Shown: piece after piece, positions 8,879 to 17,563 of the stretch
Numbering within the stretch: the first letter of the stretch is position 1
Layout: each line of letters starts with the position of its first letter
NCBI GenBank assembly: GCA_002361735.1
Contig: DETS01000031.1
Coordinates: forward strand, 15,989 to 79,988
Length of the DNA stretch: 64,000 nucleotides
Reading direction: 5' to 3'
Origin: Lachnospiraceae bacterium UBA3282
GTDB taxonomy: Bacteria > Bacillota > Clostridia > Lachnospirales > Lachnospiraceae
Made by a program: the position numbers and the translations under genes
The notes under the pieces: model-generated
What the model was told of the DNA's origin: nothing
Databases searched by the model: none
Seen by the model: the letters and a program-made list of their open reading frames with translations, nothing else

Positions 8879-10186
8879 TCATTCATAATTCACCATAATC
8901 GCTACCTGAGGCGGCGCATCGATGGCATCCGACACCGTCCTGTCGCCTCGCTTTATCTGCTTATAAATTTCAAAAAAATGGGTGACGGGTATCTCCTTAA
9001 ACCGCCACTCCGTATCCACCACGGGAATTGCAGCGCAGCCTTCCTCCACGCCATAGCGCTTCACCTGCCCGGCATCTTCCTCAGACCAGCCTCCCGCCGC
9101 GTAATATTCATCCAAGGCATCCGTCACTGCCGTACCGATATTTTTGACTGCACTGGTCAAAATGCGATCCGAAACCCTGCTCTGATCCACATCCACACCG
9201 ATCATCAAACCGTCCTGCGCTTCCGCCGCCTCCAGGACAGACTCATACAGACCACCGCCGCAGGCAAAAATAATCTGCGTGCCATTCTCATACCAGGAAG
9301 CCGCTTTTTCCCGCACCGCGATATCAGCAGAAAAACTGTCTGCATACCAGTAGTTGACCGTTACATCCGTAAGCGACAGATCCTTTGCCGCCGCATTGAT
9401 TCCCTGCAGATAGCCATATCCGTAACGAAGGACGGGGGGCTCCTCCTTCCGATATCCCATTACGGGATCCGCATGCGGAACGTCAATAAATGCCCCGCCG
9501 ATAAAGCCAAGATTCCGATATCCCTCCCAAACCGCCATATAGCCTGCCAGATATCCGGCCTGCTCCTCATGAAACAGGATACAATGTACATTCTCCGCAA
9601 TTGGCTCCTCCTCGTCCGCCGCGTTGTGCGGCACGGCATCCACCAGCAGAAAAGAAGTCTGCGGATAAACTCCTGCCAGCCTGCTTACCGCCTCGCCAAA
9701 CCTGTATCCCGCGCAGACAATGATCCCGGCGCCATCCTGCGCCGCCCGCTCCATCTGTTCGCCGTAACTTTCACTATCCTCCGGATCGGCATTGTAATAA
9801 GAATAGGAAACGCCGGCTCCCAGCGCATACATCCGCACACCATTGTAAACAGCTTCATTGTAAGCGCCGTCCTCCACATTGCCGTCCGTCAAAAGAGCGA
9901 TCTCCCCACCCGTCTCACTGTAATCACCGTAAGGATCCTCAAACATCTTATCCACCGCTTCCCGCCAGGTGGTCATCTCGTCTCCGTCTTCATCCGCATC
10001 CTGCCCCTGCATCCCGGTCTCCTCCGCCGGTTCGCCAACTGCAGTCTCACCGGGTGCCGCCGTCTCACTGGCCGGCGTGCCGCATGCCGTCAGCGCACCA
10101 AGCATAAGGAGGCACAACAGGATCATGTTCGCTGTCACGCTTTTGATTCTGTTCATTATGATTCTACGCTTCCCGCACTCTGTCAT
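8879..10186 (-). CDS. BMP-family substrate-binding lipoprotein
   Basis: The 435-residue precursor has a lipoprotein signal ending at Cys35 (LTAC), then an acidic linker, then a two-lobe binding domain of the Bmp/Med type (IALLTDGNVEDGAYNEAVYNGVRMYA, IIVCAGYRFGEAVSRLA, YENGTQIIFACGGGLYESVLEAA). BMP proteins usually deliver nucleosides or related ligands to an ABC transporter, but no permease or ATPase gene is adjacent, so this one may act as a sensor or orphan binder. The start at 10186 follows GGGAG by six bases; an in-frame ATG at 10156 is a less well supported option. First gene of its operon. Confidence 0.82.
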   Translation of the reverse strand: MTECGKRRIIMNRIKSVTANMILLCLLMLGALTACGTPASETAAPGETAVGEPAEETGMQGQDADEDGDEMTTWREAVDKMFEDPYGDYSETGGEIALLTDGNVEDGAYNEAVYNGVRMYALGAGVSYSYYNADPEDSESYGEQMERAAQDGAGIIVCAGYRFGEAVSRLAGVYPQTSFLLVDAVPHNAADEEEPIAENVHCILFHEEQAGYLAGYMAVWEGYRNLGFIGGAFIDVPHADPVMGYRKEEPPVLRYGYGYLQGINAAAKDLSLTDVTVNYWYADSFSADIAVREKAASWYENGTQIIFACGGGLYESVLEAAEAQDGLMIGVDVDQSRVSDRILTSAVKNIGTAVTDALDEYYAAGGWSEEDAGQVKRYGVEEGCAAIPVVDTEWRFKEIPVTHFFEIYKQIKRGDRTVSDAIDAPPQVAIMVNYE

Positions 10187-10228
10187 CTTATACTCCCATT
10201 CAAGGTGTTAAAAATATCCGCTCCTTTC

Positions 10229-10257
10229 AAGATACCACAAGTGGGGAAAATCAGCAA
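10229..10257 (-). promoter_or_regulatory. Promoter of the BMP/DUF5722 operon
   Basis: On the minus strand TTGCTG (10252-10257) and TATCTT (10229-10234) are 17 bp apart, 43 bp before the chosen start, with AAGGAGCGG between. Confidence 0.55.
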
Positions 10258-10303
10258 GGTTTCTGTAACCACCGCGCTAACTTACTTCAAATATTTTGTA
10301 AAA

Positions 10304-10339
10304 GTAAGCCGGGAAATCCCTTTCAGGTTCTCGGCTTAC
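10304..10339 (-). terminator. Rho-independent terminator after the restriction gene
   Basis: GTAAGCCG pairs with CGGCTTAC around a 20-base interior that extends the stem with one mismatch. On the minus strand it is followed by TTTTAC, 21 bp after the stop of the restriction endonuclease gene. Confidence 0.6.
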
Positions 10340-10360
10340 CACACAAATCTTGCTATTTAC

Positions 10361-11164
10361 TTAGGCATCCTCATCGCTTACAACATCCATATTCATTTCG
10401 AGTTTATAGTAAATATCAATGTCTCGAATAATTTCATCAATATCCTGTTCCTCAAGATCATAAACCCACTGCTGCAATTCTTCCTCCTTGATTGCATCAA
10501 GGCGATATCCAAAATATACTTTTATATTTCTATAATGATTTTTAAGAACCGCGTAACTTATTATTTCAAATATTCTCGCTTCCGCATTTTCAGTGAGCAA
10601 ATCGTTTATCTGCTTTTTCTTCTCAGTATAATCCGTTAATTCTTTCATTTTCTGCAAGGTATTAAGCAACTCATGATCCTTAGCCATAAGCAGCTCCACA
10701 TATTTCTCAATCACCTTACAGCAAGTTTTACTAATATCTCTCTGTCTGACATATAAGTAATCAATATGTAATAGATATTTGCCATTATCTATAATAATCA
10801 AATCATTAGTAATCTCTGGAAATTTGTTCCTAAATTCACCATTTACACGAGAATTTAATGCGTGATTCTGGAGTTTACTGCCACCATACAGCCCACGATA
10901 ATAATTGAAAAGGCGCGTATAGTCATAACCGCCAAACTCTCTATATTTATCCGGCTTGTTAAAGAAATCATCACAGTAAAGATAAAGAATTGAATAGATT
11001 GCATAGATATTTGCAAGACTATGTCTCGTTTTGCTATCTCCATGTACCGCCTTCATTTTTTTATCAAGATACTGTAACAACATACTTTCTTCATAAATCT
11101 GTTGAAAATCCTCCGGAAAATCTTCCTTCAATATTTCCCTGATAAAATCTTCTGTTATTTTCAT
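10361..11164 (-). CDS. predicted type II restriction endonuclease
   Basis: This 267-residue soluble protein starts seven bases after the stop of an adenine methyltransferase gene with AGGGGA before the ATG, the normal layout of a type II system. I do not recognise a named family with certainty. The segment EARIFEIISYAVLKNHY near residue 195 resembles an E-x(n)-K core strand and helix seen in several restriction enzymes, and LHIDYLYVRQRD offers an acidic residue. Base composition is clearly AT-richer than the surroundings. If the methyltransferase is YhdJ-like, the expected target is ATGCAT. Function rests mainly on gene pairing. Confidence 0.62.
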   Translation of the reverse strand: MKITEDFIREILKEDFPEDFQQIYEESMLLQYLDKKMKAVHGDSKTRHSLANIYAIYSILYLYCDDFFNKPDKYREFGGYDYTRLFNYYRGLYGGSKLQNHALNSRVNGEFRNKFPEITNDLIIIDNGKYLLHIDYLYVRQRDISKTCCKVIEKYVELLMAKDHELLNTLQKMKELTDYTEKKKQINDLLTENAEARIFEIISYAVLKNHYRNIKVYFGYRLDAIKEEELQQWVYDLEEQDIDEIIRDIDIYYKLEMNMDVVSDEDA

Positions 11165-11170
11165 TCCCCT

Positions 11171-12163
11171 TTACCCTCTTACATATTTCGATTTAGCCTT
11201 TGTCTTACGTGCCTTTTGCTTAATGAGTATTTTCCCATTATGTTCTTTCGCAATACCCGTACGACGCAATCCTATTTCGTAATATTCTTCGTTCATCTCT
11301 ATACCGATACTAATCCTGCCTAATTTAGCAGCAACGGCTGACGTGGTAAAAGAACCTGAAAACGGATCCAGCACAACATCTCCCAAATTAGTCGAAGCCT
11401 TTATGATTCTTTCAAGCAAAGCCTCCGGTTTTTGCGTCGGATGATTTTCGTATTCATCCATTTTAAAGCGCACACGGTTAAATTCCCAAACATTTCCGGG
11501 AACCTTTTCAGTATTATAAGGCTGTGGTGGATTTTTTCTATAATCAATCAATTTACGTTTAGCGCCTGTCTTCGCCTCCACCAAGATATCATCATGATTA
11601 AAAATATATTTTGCTTTCGCGCTTTTATTGATCATCAATATCGGTTCATATAATGATCCATATATTTTTCTGCTCTGCACACCAGAACTATCATATGCCC
11701 AAACAATTCTACAAAGGACATTATACTTTTCTGAAACATAAACATCCAAATATGGCATATGCTGCGTTGCCGTCATAAAATACATCGTTCCATCATCTGC
11801 CAGAACGCGCAAGCACTCATCAATCCACTTCTTGCACCATTCAATATAAATCTGTACGTTTTCCCATTTATCTTTATTGTTTCCAAAATCTTTTCCAATA
11901 TTATAGGGCGCATCTGCAAATATAAGATTAACCGACTTGCTTTTCAGATGTTTCAATACCTCTAAACAATCACCCAAAATAGCCATAGAATCATGGCTAT
12001 GTTTTTCTTCAAAGCCATTCTTATCCGTAAATAGACTATTAAAATCAAACGGCTGCAATATTGGAAAAGAAAGAGCGGCCTTATTGCAATCTGTAACATT
12101 TTCTTCCTCTCGTACCGAAACTGTAGTCATAAAGTCTAATGTTAACTGAACCGGCTCTTTCAT
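11171..12163 (-). CDS. DNA adenine methyltransferase, YhdJ-like
   Basis: The 330-residue enzyme has the motif order of beta-class amino methyltransferases: motif IV first (LIFADAPYNIG), target-recognition region, then motif X and motif I (LDPFSGSFTTSAVA). It closely resembles E. coli YhdJ, including IVWAYDSSGVQ, YRKNPPQPYN, EKVPGNVWEF and ENHPTQKPEALLERI. YhdJ methylates adenine in ATGCAT, so the same site is a fair prediction. The motif IV tetrapeptide is DAPY rather than DPPY. It adds an N-terminal extension of about 60 residues. It is first in a two-gene AT-rich island with its own promoter; the gene protects host DNA from the neighbouring endonuclease. Confidence 0.85.
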   Translation of the reverse strand: MKEPVQLTLDFMTTVSVREEENVTDCNKAALSFPILQPFDFNSLFTDKNGFEEKHSHDSMAILGDCLEVLKHLKSKSVNLIFADAPYNIGKDFGNNKDKWENVQIYIEWCKKWIDECLRVLADDGTMYFMTATQHMPYLDVYVSEKYNVLCRIVWAYDSSGVQSRKIYGSLYEPILMINKSAKAKYIFNHDDILVEAKTGAKRKLIDYRKNPPQPYNTEKVPGNVWEFNRVRFKMDEYENHPTQKPEALLERIIKASTNLGDVVLDPFSGSFTTSAVAAKLGRISIGIEMNEEYYEIGLRRTGIAKEHNGKILIKQKARKTKAKSKYVRG

Positions 12164-12181
12164 ATCCTCTCACCCTTTTTC

Positions 12182-12211
12182 ATTATCGTATCAATAATAC
12201 CCTTCTGACAA
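12182..12211 (-). promoter_or_regulatory. Promoter of the restriction-modification pair
   Basis: TTGTCA (12206-12211) and GATAAT (12182-12187) on the minus strand, 18 bp apart, about 20 bp before the methyltransferase start. An overlapping TGATACAAT further up (near 12232) is an alternative. Confidence 0.45.
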
Positions 12212-12290
12212 AATCCAGCATCGAACATATTGTATCACATTTCTATTCTTTCCTCAATAGAATAGCTTCGTTGAAAAGGCTTGGAAAGGC

Positions 12291-13985
12291 TTAAATCCTC
12301 GCCAACGTCTCAAACGTTCCGCTGATATCAATGCGTCCGTAACCCCAGCGCCTGTCGGGGTAAATAAGATTCCCCGTCCGACTCGCGCCCTGGATCAGGA
12401 AACTTTTCGTCCCTCGGCTGTCCAGCGCCGGCGCGTTGCCGCGCACGACTGCCCACTCCAAAAACTGTGCCACACAGCCTGCCGCCAGCGCTGCCGCCAG
12501 ACTGGAACCGCTCTGTTCTCCAAAGATCGTGGGGACCCGCACGCCGGGTGCCGAAAGTTCCGGTTTGATAACGCCGCTCCTGGTATAACCTCTCCCGGAT
12601 GACGCATACCAACTGTCCGCATAACTGTCATAGGCGGAAACTGTGATCACCTGGGAGGCATTCGCCGGCTCTGTCAGCGTCGTGTCAGGAGATGGCGTCA
12701 AAAAAGTCACAGGATGTTCCAGAAAGTCATCTATCGGAAGCCACATATGAAAAACACCCCTGCCCCGCATCATTCTGGTAGCCGGCTGTACATCCACCGT
12801 CCAGATACCGGGCGTCGGATTTTCAAACCGCATGAACACCAGCGGATCCCCCGCGTCCCGCTCCACCAGCACGATACCGATCTGTATCCTGGTCCTCTCA
12901 AAGATAAAGGAAACCTCTCTGTTGATGCCGTTCCTGAAATCTATGATCGGCGACACTTCGCCTCCGGGGGAGCGGATCTGAACGGCGTAGGCGTCCGGCA
13001 GGCTTCCCCAAAGCTCCGCGCAGAACCCCTTCATTGATTCCTCCACACGCAGCTCCACACTTTTGGGCATGGCACCGTCATAATGGTGCTCTCTGTCGCC
13101 CTCGTTGCCTCCGCAGACGACCACCGCACGGCTCCTGCGGCCCGCCACGATATCCAGATAGGAAGCCAGCGACGAGGTACCGTCATGACTTCCCATGTTC
13201 GTTCCAAGTCCGATAACGATCACCACAGGCCTGGTATAAGCCACCGCCATCCGCTGAAGATAATTTACCGCCTCCATGATATCGTTTTCCTGATAAGCCG
13301 CCGCCTCATCATCGATCAGATAATATTCCCGCAGGTAAGATTTGGCGCCCTTTAACTTGACCACCGCAATATCCGCCCTTGGCGCCGCACCGCGAAACGC
13401 AAGGCCCTGATCTAAAATACTTCCTGCCGCCGCAGATGCCAGGCTCGTGCCATGGCCATTCGTGTCGGTCGAGGGCACAATGGACAACGGCGACTCCGAC
13501 GCCAGCGCCCTGTCGATATCCGCACGCTTATACTCCGTTCCGTAAAGAAAGCCTTCCGGCGGCTCCCCCGTCTGTATGGTCTGATCCCAGATGGAGACGA
13601 TACGGGTCCTCCCGTCCTCCCGTCTGAACACATCCTCCTGATAACGGATCCCCGTGTCGATAAATCCGATAATAACGCCGCTGCCCTGCAGGGCAAGCGG
13701 CGGTTCCTGTATCCTGATATTTCCCATTGCCGTAAGGCAGGAGAGATCGAAACTCAAACCTTCCGTCTGCATCAAACCGTAGAGTTTGGGAATGTTTGAA
13801 TAACCATAAAAGCCGATAGAAAGAGGCGGAATATCATTTTTATTGATATAGAAGATACCAACCCCCGCGTCCAACATACGGTAACAGGCGTCAATCCCCG
13901 TCTCCTCCACAATCTCGTCCAGGAGATCATAATCCGTAATGAGGTCCAGATATTCCTCCGACAAAATCCGATCCTTGCAAGTCAT
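12291..13985 (-). CDS. S8 subtilisin-like protease, Csp type
   Basis: This 564-residue protease has no signal peptide. The triad is complete: Asp110 in GFIDTGI, His178 in TNGHGTS and Ser495 in EQSGSSLAAA, with the oxyanion Asn in VVCGGNEGD. The Ser box is GSS rather than GTS. A roughly 95-residue N-terminal prodomain-like part and a jellyroll-like insert between Asn and Ser are the layout of the Csp proteases that, in clostridia, cut the cortex hydrolase precursor SleC during spore germination. It could equally be another cytoplasmic or spore-coat Csp-like enzyme. It lies 99 bp after the ClpX paralogue and may be cotranscribed. The RBS (GGGAT) is weak. Confidence 0.82.
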   Translation of the reverse strand: MTCKDRILSEEYLDLITDYDLLDEIVEETGIDACYRMLDAGVGIFYINKNDIPPLSIGFYGYSNIPKLYGLMQTEGLSFDLSCLTAMGNIRIQEPPLALQGSGVIIGFIDTGIRYQEDVFRREDGRTRIVSIWDQTIQTGEPPEGFLYGTEYKRADIDRALASESPLSIVPSTDTNGHGTSLASAAAGSILDQGLAFRGAAPRADIAVVKLKGAKSYLREYYLIDDEAAAYQENDIMEAVNYLQRMAVAYTRPVVIVIGLGTNMGSHDGTSSLASYLDIVAGRRSRAVVVCGGNEGDREHHYDGAMPKSVELRVEESMKGFCAELWGSLPDAYAVQIRSPGGEVSPIIDFRNGINREVSFIFERTRIQIGIVLVERDAGDPLVFMRFENPTPGIWTVDVQPATRMMRGRGVFHMWLPIDDFLEHPVTFLTPSPDTTLTEPANASQVITVSAYDSYADSWYASSGRGYTRSGVIKPELSAPGVRVPTIFGEQSGSSLAAALAAGCVAQFLEWAVVRGNAPALDSRGTKSFLIQGASRTGNLIYPDRRWGYGRIDISGTFETLARI

Positions 13986-14084
13986 ATATTATCCCGGCCC
14001 GTACAGCAACATTCGGTGCGTATGGGCCTTTCCCCTGCTTTCGCTCCTCTTTATCCTATGTTTGAGCCGAAAAAAGGTTCCCGG

Positions 14085-15578
14085 TCATGACTGACGGATC
14101 TCTTTTAAGTGATCGGGATGTTCCGCGCTCCTGCTGCGGATGTCAATAATCGGTCCGCCGTTGCCTTCAATGTACTCTCTGGTGATGGTCACACGCCCGA
14201 TATTGTCATCCTTTGGCACCTCATACATGATATCCAGCATAAATTCTTCAATGATTGCCCGCAGCGCTCTGGCACCTGTTTCCTTCTCCATCGCTTTGTC
14301 GGCAATCGCCTCAAGCGCTCCCTGATCGAAGAGCAGCTCTACCTCGTCAAGCTCCAAAAGCTTTTGGTACTGCTTAAGGATCGCATTTCTGGGCTCGCTT
14401 AAAATCTGCACCATCATATCGCGGTTTAAGCCCTCCAGGGTAAAGATCACGGGCAGGCGGCCGATAAACTCCGGTATCATACCAAATTTCCTGATATCTT
14501 CCACCGTCACACGACTTAGGATATTCTTTTCCTTATCGTATTTATCCTTGAGTTCGGCGCTGTAGCCGATGGACGTCCTTTTATTGAGTCTCTGCTTGAT
14601 GATTTCATCCAGATCGGGGAATGCGCCGCCGCAGATAAAGAGGATATTACGGGTGTTCACCGTCGCGAGAGGCACCATGGCGTTTTTGGAGTTCGCACCC
14701 ACAGGCACCTCCACCTCCGCGCCCTCCAAAAGCTTTAACATCCCCTGCTGCACGGATTCACCGCTCACATCTCTGGCGTTGGTATTCTTTTTCTTGGCAA
14801 TCTTATCGATCTCGTCAATAAAGATAATGCCGCGCTCCGCCCGCTCCACATCATTGTCCGCAGCCGCCAGCAGTTTGGAGACCACGCTCTCGATATCATC
14901 TCCAATGTAACCCGCCTCCGTAAGCGAAGTAGCGTCCGCGATGGCAAGCGGCACATCCAATAGTTTTGCCAACGTCTTTACCAGATAAGTCTTGCCGCAG
15001 CCCGTGGGACCGATCATCAGCATGTTGGACTTTTCAATCTCGATCTCGTCCATGGTGCCGGTCGCCACCCGCTTATAATGATTATAAACGGCAACGGACA
15101 TCACCTTCTTGGCATGATCCTGCCCCACCACGTACTCGTCCAGTTTCTGCTTGATCTTATGAGGCGGCATGATATCGCGGATATCGATCTCCGCTTTGGA
15201 CTCCTTTTTCTTTTTCTTCGGTTTCTGCTTATTGGGAATACCGCCGTCGCCTCTTAAGTCTGCCAAATTCACAAAACTGATGTTCGGAAAACCCTTGCCG
15301 GAATTGAGATCGCTCATATTGGGGTTATTCAAGAGCCCCTGATAATCAAACTGGCTGACGGTATCCATCGTCTTATGCATACAGTCATCACAGACGCAGA
15401 TATGGTTGGGCAGGCGGAACATCTTGCCCGCCTTGCTTTCCGGTCTGCGGCAGATAAAGCAGACGTCCTCATAATCGCCTGAGGAATCGTCCTTTTTCTC
15501 CTCCGAACCTTCGACGCCTGCACTCTTTTGTTCTTCCAATTCTGTGTCTTCGTAGTTATCGTCTCTGTGATCGTCCAT
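14085..15578 (-). CDS. ClpX-like AAA+ unfoldase (paralogue)
   Basis: A 497-residue hexameric unfoldase of the ClpX type, longer than the usual 420. An acidic N-terminal extension (about 38 residues) precedes the four-cysteine zinc domain (CFIC...CVCDDC). Then come a Lys-rich linker (PKKKKKESK), Walker A GPTGCGKT, the pore loop GYIGDD, Walker B IIFIDEID and the sensor region. The ClpP-docking loop, normally IGF, reads SIGYS, so docking may be altered. The ATG at 15578 follows GGAGGG with long spacing; the upstream in-frame starts lack sites. A standard ClpX probably exists elsewhere, and this copy may serve special substrates, perhaps with the adjacent protease. Confidence 0.85.
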   Translation of the reverse strand: MDDHRDDNYEDTELEEQKSAGVEGSEEKKDDSSGDYEDVCFICRRPESKAGKMFRLPNHICVCDDCMHKTMDTVSQFDYQGLLNNPNMSDLNSGKGFPNISFVNLADLRGDGGIPNKQKPKKKKKESKAEIDIRDIMPPHKIKQKLDEYVVGQDHAKKVMSVAVYNHYKRVATGTMDEIEIEKSNMLMIGPTGCGKTYLVKTLAKLLDVPLAIADATSLTEAGYIGDDIESVVSKLLAAADNDVERAERGIIFIDEIDKIAKKKNTNARDVSGESVQQGMLKLLEGAEVEVPVGANSKNAMVPLATVNTRNILFICGGAFPDLDEIIKQRLNKRTSIGYSAELKDKYDKEKNILSRVTVEDIRKFGMIPEFIGRLPVIFTLEGLNRDMMVQILSEPRNAILKQYQKLLELDEVELLFDQGALEAIADKAMEKETGARALRAIIEEFMLDIMYEVPKDDNIGRVTITREYIEGNGGPIIDIRSRSAEHPDHLKEIRQS

Positions 15579-15678
15579 ATTTTTTATGTTCCCTCCATAA
15601 TCCCGATACATGCAGGCTCGGGAAACCTTACTGTTCTCTTGCACCCATAATCTTACCACATCTCAAACCCATGTGACA

Positions 15679-15712
15679 AGAGAGAGGACGGTCAAATGTC
15701 CGCCCTCTCTCT
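15679..15712 (-). terminator. Stem-loop after htrA
   Basis: AGAGAGAGGaCGG pairs with CCGcCCTCTCTCT around an 8-base loop, 31 bp downstream of the htrA stop and upstream of the clpX paralogue. On the minus strand only a short T-rich run follows, so it may be a moderate terminator. Confidence 0.5.
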
Positions 15713-15742
15713 GATCATCCGCTTTTCTTTATGATATCGCAG

Positions 15743-17485
15743 CTATTCGCTTACTTTATTCCCCAGCGTAAGCTGTTTCGTCACTTCCTCATAACCGGCA
15801 ACCGTCATGGTCATCACCTTGGCCTCCACGGTATCGCCTTTGGCATAAAACTCCAGTTCTTTTTGCAGCTCCTCCATGGAAGCGATCTTATCACCGCCAA
15901 ACTCTGTGATGATATCACCCTGCTTTAAGCCTGCTGCCGCAGCTGCCGTATCGGGGTACACCTGTGCGATATACACGCCCTCCGGCATACCGTAGGCCTG
16001 AGAAACCTCCTGCGTGACGCTGATACCGGAAATCCCCAGATAGCCTCTCTCCTCCTCAGCCACCTTGCTCTTGGTCTCTTTGAGCATCAGCTCCGCAATG
16101 ATGGGGCTCGCCGCGGAAATCGGAATCGCATAGCCCATGCCCTCCACAGCACTGCCGCCGATTTTATTGGAGTTGATACCGATTACCTCGCCCTTGATGT
16201 TTAAGAGAGCGCCGCCGGAGTTACCGGGATTGATCGCCGCATCGGTCTGGATAAACGTGCCTTTCACAGAATCGCCGCCGTACCCGGCGCCCGCAGACAG
16301 GTCAATGCTTCTGTCGAGCGCACTGATGACACCCGTGGTAACCGACTGACCATAGCCTAAGGAGTTTCCGATGGCAATGGCAGGCTCGCCGACCTCCAAA
16401 TCATCGGAATTGCCCAGCGTAGCCACTTCAATCGCCTGCAACGTAGCATCTGACATCTCTGTCACCGGCACCGCGATCACTGCCAGATCCATCTTGGAAT
16501 CCTGCCCCTTGATAAATGCCTCCGCTTCGCTGCCCTCGTTAAACTGCACCGTCAGCTTATCGGTATCCTCTACCACATGGTAATTGGTCACGATCAGAAG
16601 CTCCGCGTCATTCAAGCCTACGATAATGCCCGAACCGCTGGCATCCGCCTCGCTGTCCATGGACTGTCCGAACCAGGACATGGTCTCCGTATAATGATTG
16701 TTCACCGCGACGATGGAGGGCATCACATTCTTAACCACCTCCGTCACATCGGTGACTACCGTCGTTGCCGTATCCGACTGCTTGATGGAAGCACCGCCGA
16801 TCTTTGACTGCGCCGCTTCGTCAGGAATCAGCGCTGCCGCTTCATCCACTGCTTCTGCCGTTTTCCCGACTTCCTCCGCCGCTTCCGTCTGATCGCCTTT
16901 CCTGTCGAGCATCCCTGCCGCATATTCTACCGTATAGAGCCCCAGCCCTGCAAAAACTCCGAAGAACAGCCCCAGAGAAACCACTACCAGAGCTTTCTTA
17001 AAATAGCCGCCGCCCTGCTTCTTTTCTTTTTTCTTCTTTTCAGGCTTCTGCACAGTCTGCGCGTAATTGTTGGGATATACATTTCCGTAATGATAACTTC
17101 CCGCGCTGCCATAACTTCCCTGCGCCGCACTCTGCCCGCCGTAACGGCTCTGCCCGGCATCCTGACTGCCGTAACCGTTCTGTGCCGCATCCTGACCATA
17201 ACCTCTCTGCACCGCGCTCTGACTGCCGTAGCCGCCCTGTGTTGTCTCCTGACTGCCGTAGCGGCTCTGCACCGTATCCTGCGTGCCATAGCTTCCCTGC
17301 GCCGTTTCCCGACCCCCGTAGCTGCCTTGCACCGTATCCTGCGTACCGTAGCGGCTCTGTGTCATATCCCGACTGCCGTAACTGCTCTGCACCGCATTTT
17401 GACTGCCGTAACCATTCTGTGCCTCGCTCTGCCCTGAACCTGCCTGATTCGTATAATCGTTCGGATAATTATTATTATCGTACAT
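15743..17485 (-). CDS. htrA: HtrA-type membrane serine protease with repeat-rich N-terminal tail
   Basis: The 580-residue protein has four parts. Residues 1-160 are a low-complexity tail rich in Tyr, Gly, Ser and Gln, with ten repeats of about ten residues of the form YGSQDxxQxS. A Lys-rich stop (KPEKKKKEKK) and one membrane helix (about 165-187) follow, placing the tail in the cytoplasm. The protease domain has His303 (TNYHVVED), Asp333 (KMDLAV) and Ser423 (NPGNSGGAL). A PDZ domain (about 470-560) ends the protein. HtrA degrades misfolded exported proteins. The start at 17485 follows AAAGGAG; an upstream ATG at 17506 has no site. Confidence 0.92.
   Translation of the reverse strand: MYDNNNYPNDYTNQAGSGQSEAQNGYGSQNAVQSSYGSRDMTQSRYGTQDTVQGSYGGRETAQGSYGTQDTVQSRYGSQETTQGGYGSQSAVQRGYGQDAAQNGYGSQDAGQSRYGGQSAAQGSYGSAGSYHYGNVYPNNYAQTVQKPEKKKKEKKQGGGYFKKALVVVSLGLFFGVFAGLGLYTVEYAAGMLDRKGDQTEAAEEVGKTAEAVDEAAALIPDEAAQSKIGGASIKQSDTATTVVTDVTEVVKNVMPSIVAVNNHYTETMSWFGQSMDSEADASGSGIIVGLNDAELLIVTNYHVVEDTDKLTVQFNEGSEAEAFIKGQDSKMDLAVIAVPVTEMSDATLQAIEVATLGNSDDLEVGEPAIAIGNSLGYGQSVTTGVISALDRSIDLSAGAGYGGDSVKGTFIQTDAAINPGNSGGALLNIKGEVIGINSNKIGGSAVEGMGYAIPISAASPIIAELMLKETKSKVAEEERGYLGISGISVTQEVSQAYGMPEGVYIAQVYPDTAAAAAGLKQGDIITEFGGDKIASMEELQKELEFYAKGDTVEAKVMTMTVAGYEEVTKQLTLGNKVSE
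17114..17410 (-). repeat. 30-bp tandem repeats coding the HtrA tail
   Basis: Ten degenerate 30-bp units encode decapeptides starting YGS/YGT/YGG and containing Gln at positions 4 and 8 (one unit is a residue short). Copies differ at many codons, so the array is old or under selection for composition rather than recently expanded. Confidence 0.85.
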
Positions 17486-17563
17486 GATGCTTTCGCTCCT
17501 TTCCATACCAAAAACATCGCCTCACGGTCTGTGCCGCTGTGGTTCTTCGTTGATCATGTACTC

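Noticed and set aside
8978..10639. A 553-codon open frame on the plus strand
   Set aside because: It is antisense to the BMP lipoprotein gene, whose signal peptide, domain motifs, promoter and ribosome binding site are clear. The frame has no family resemblance.
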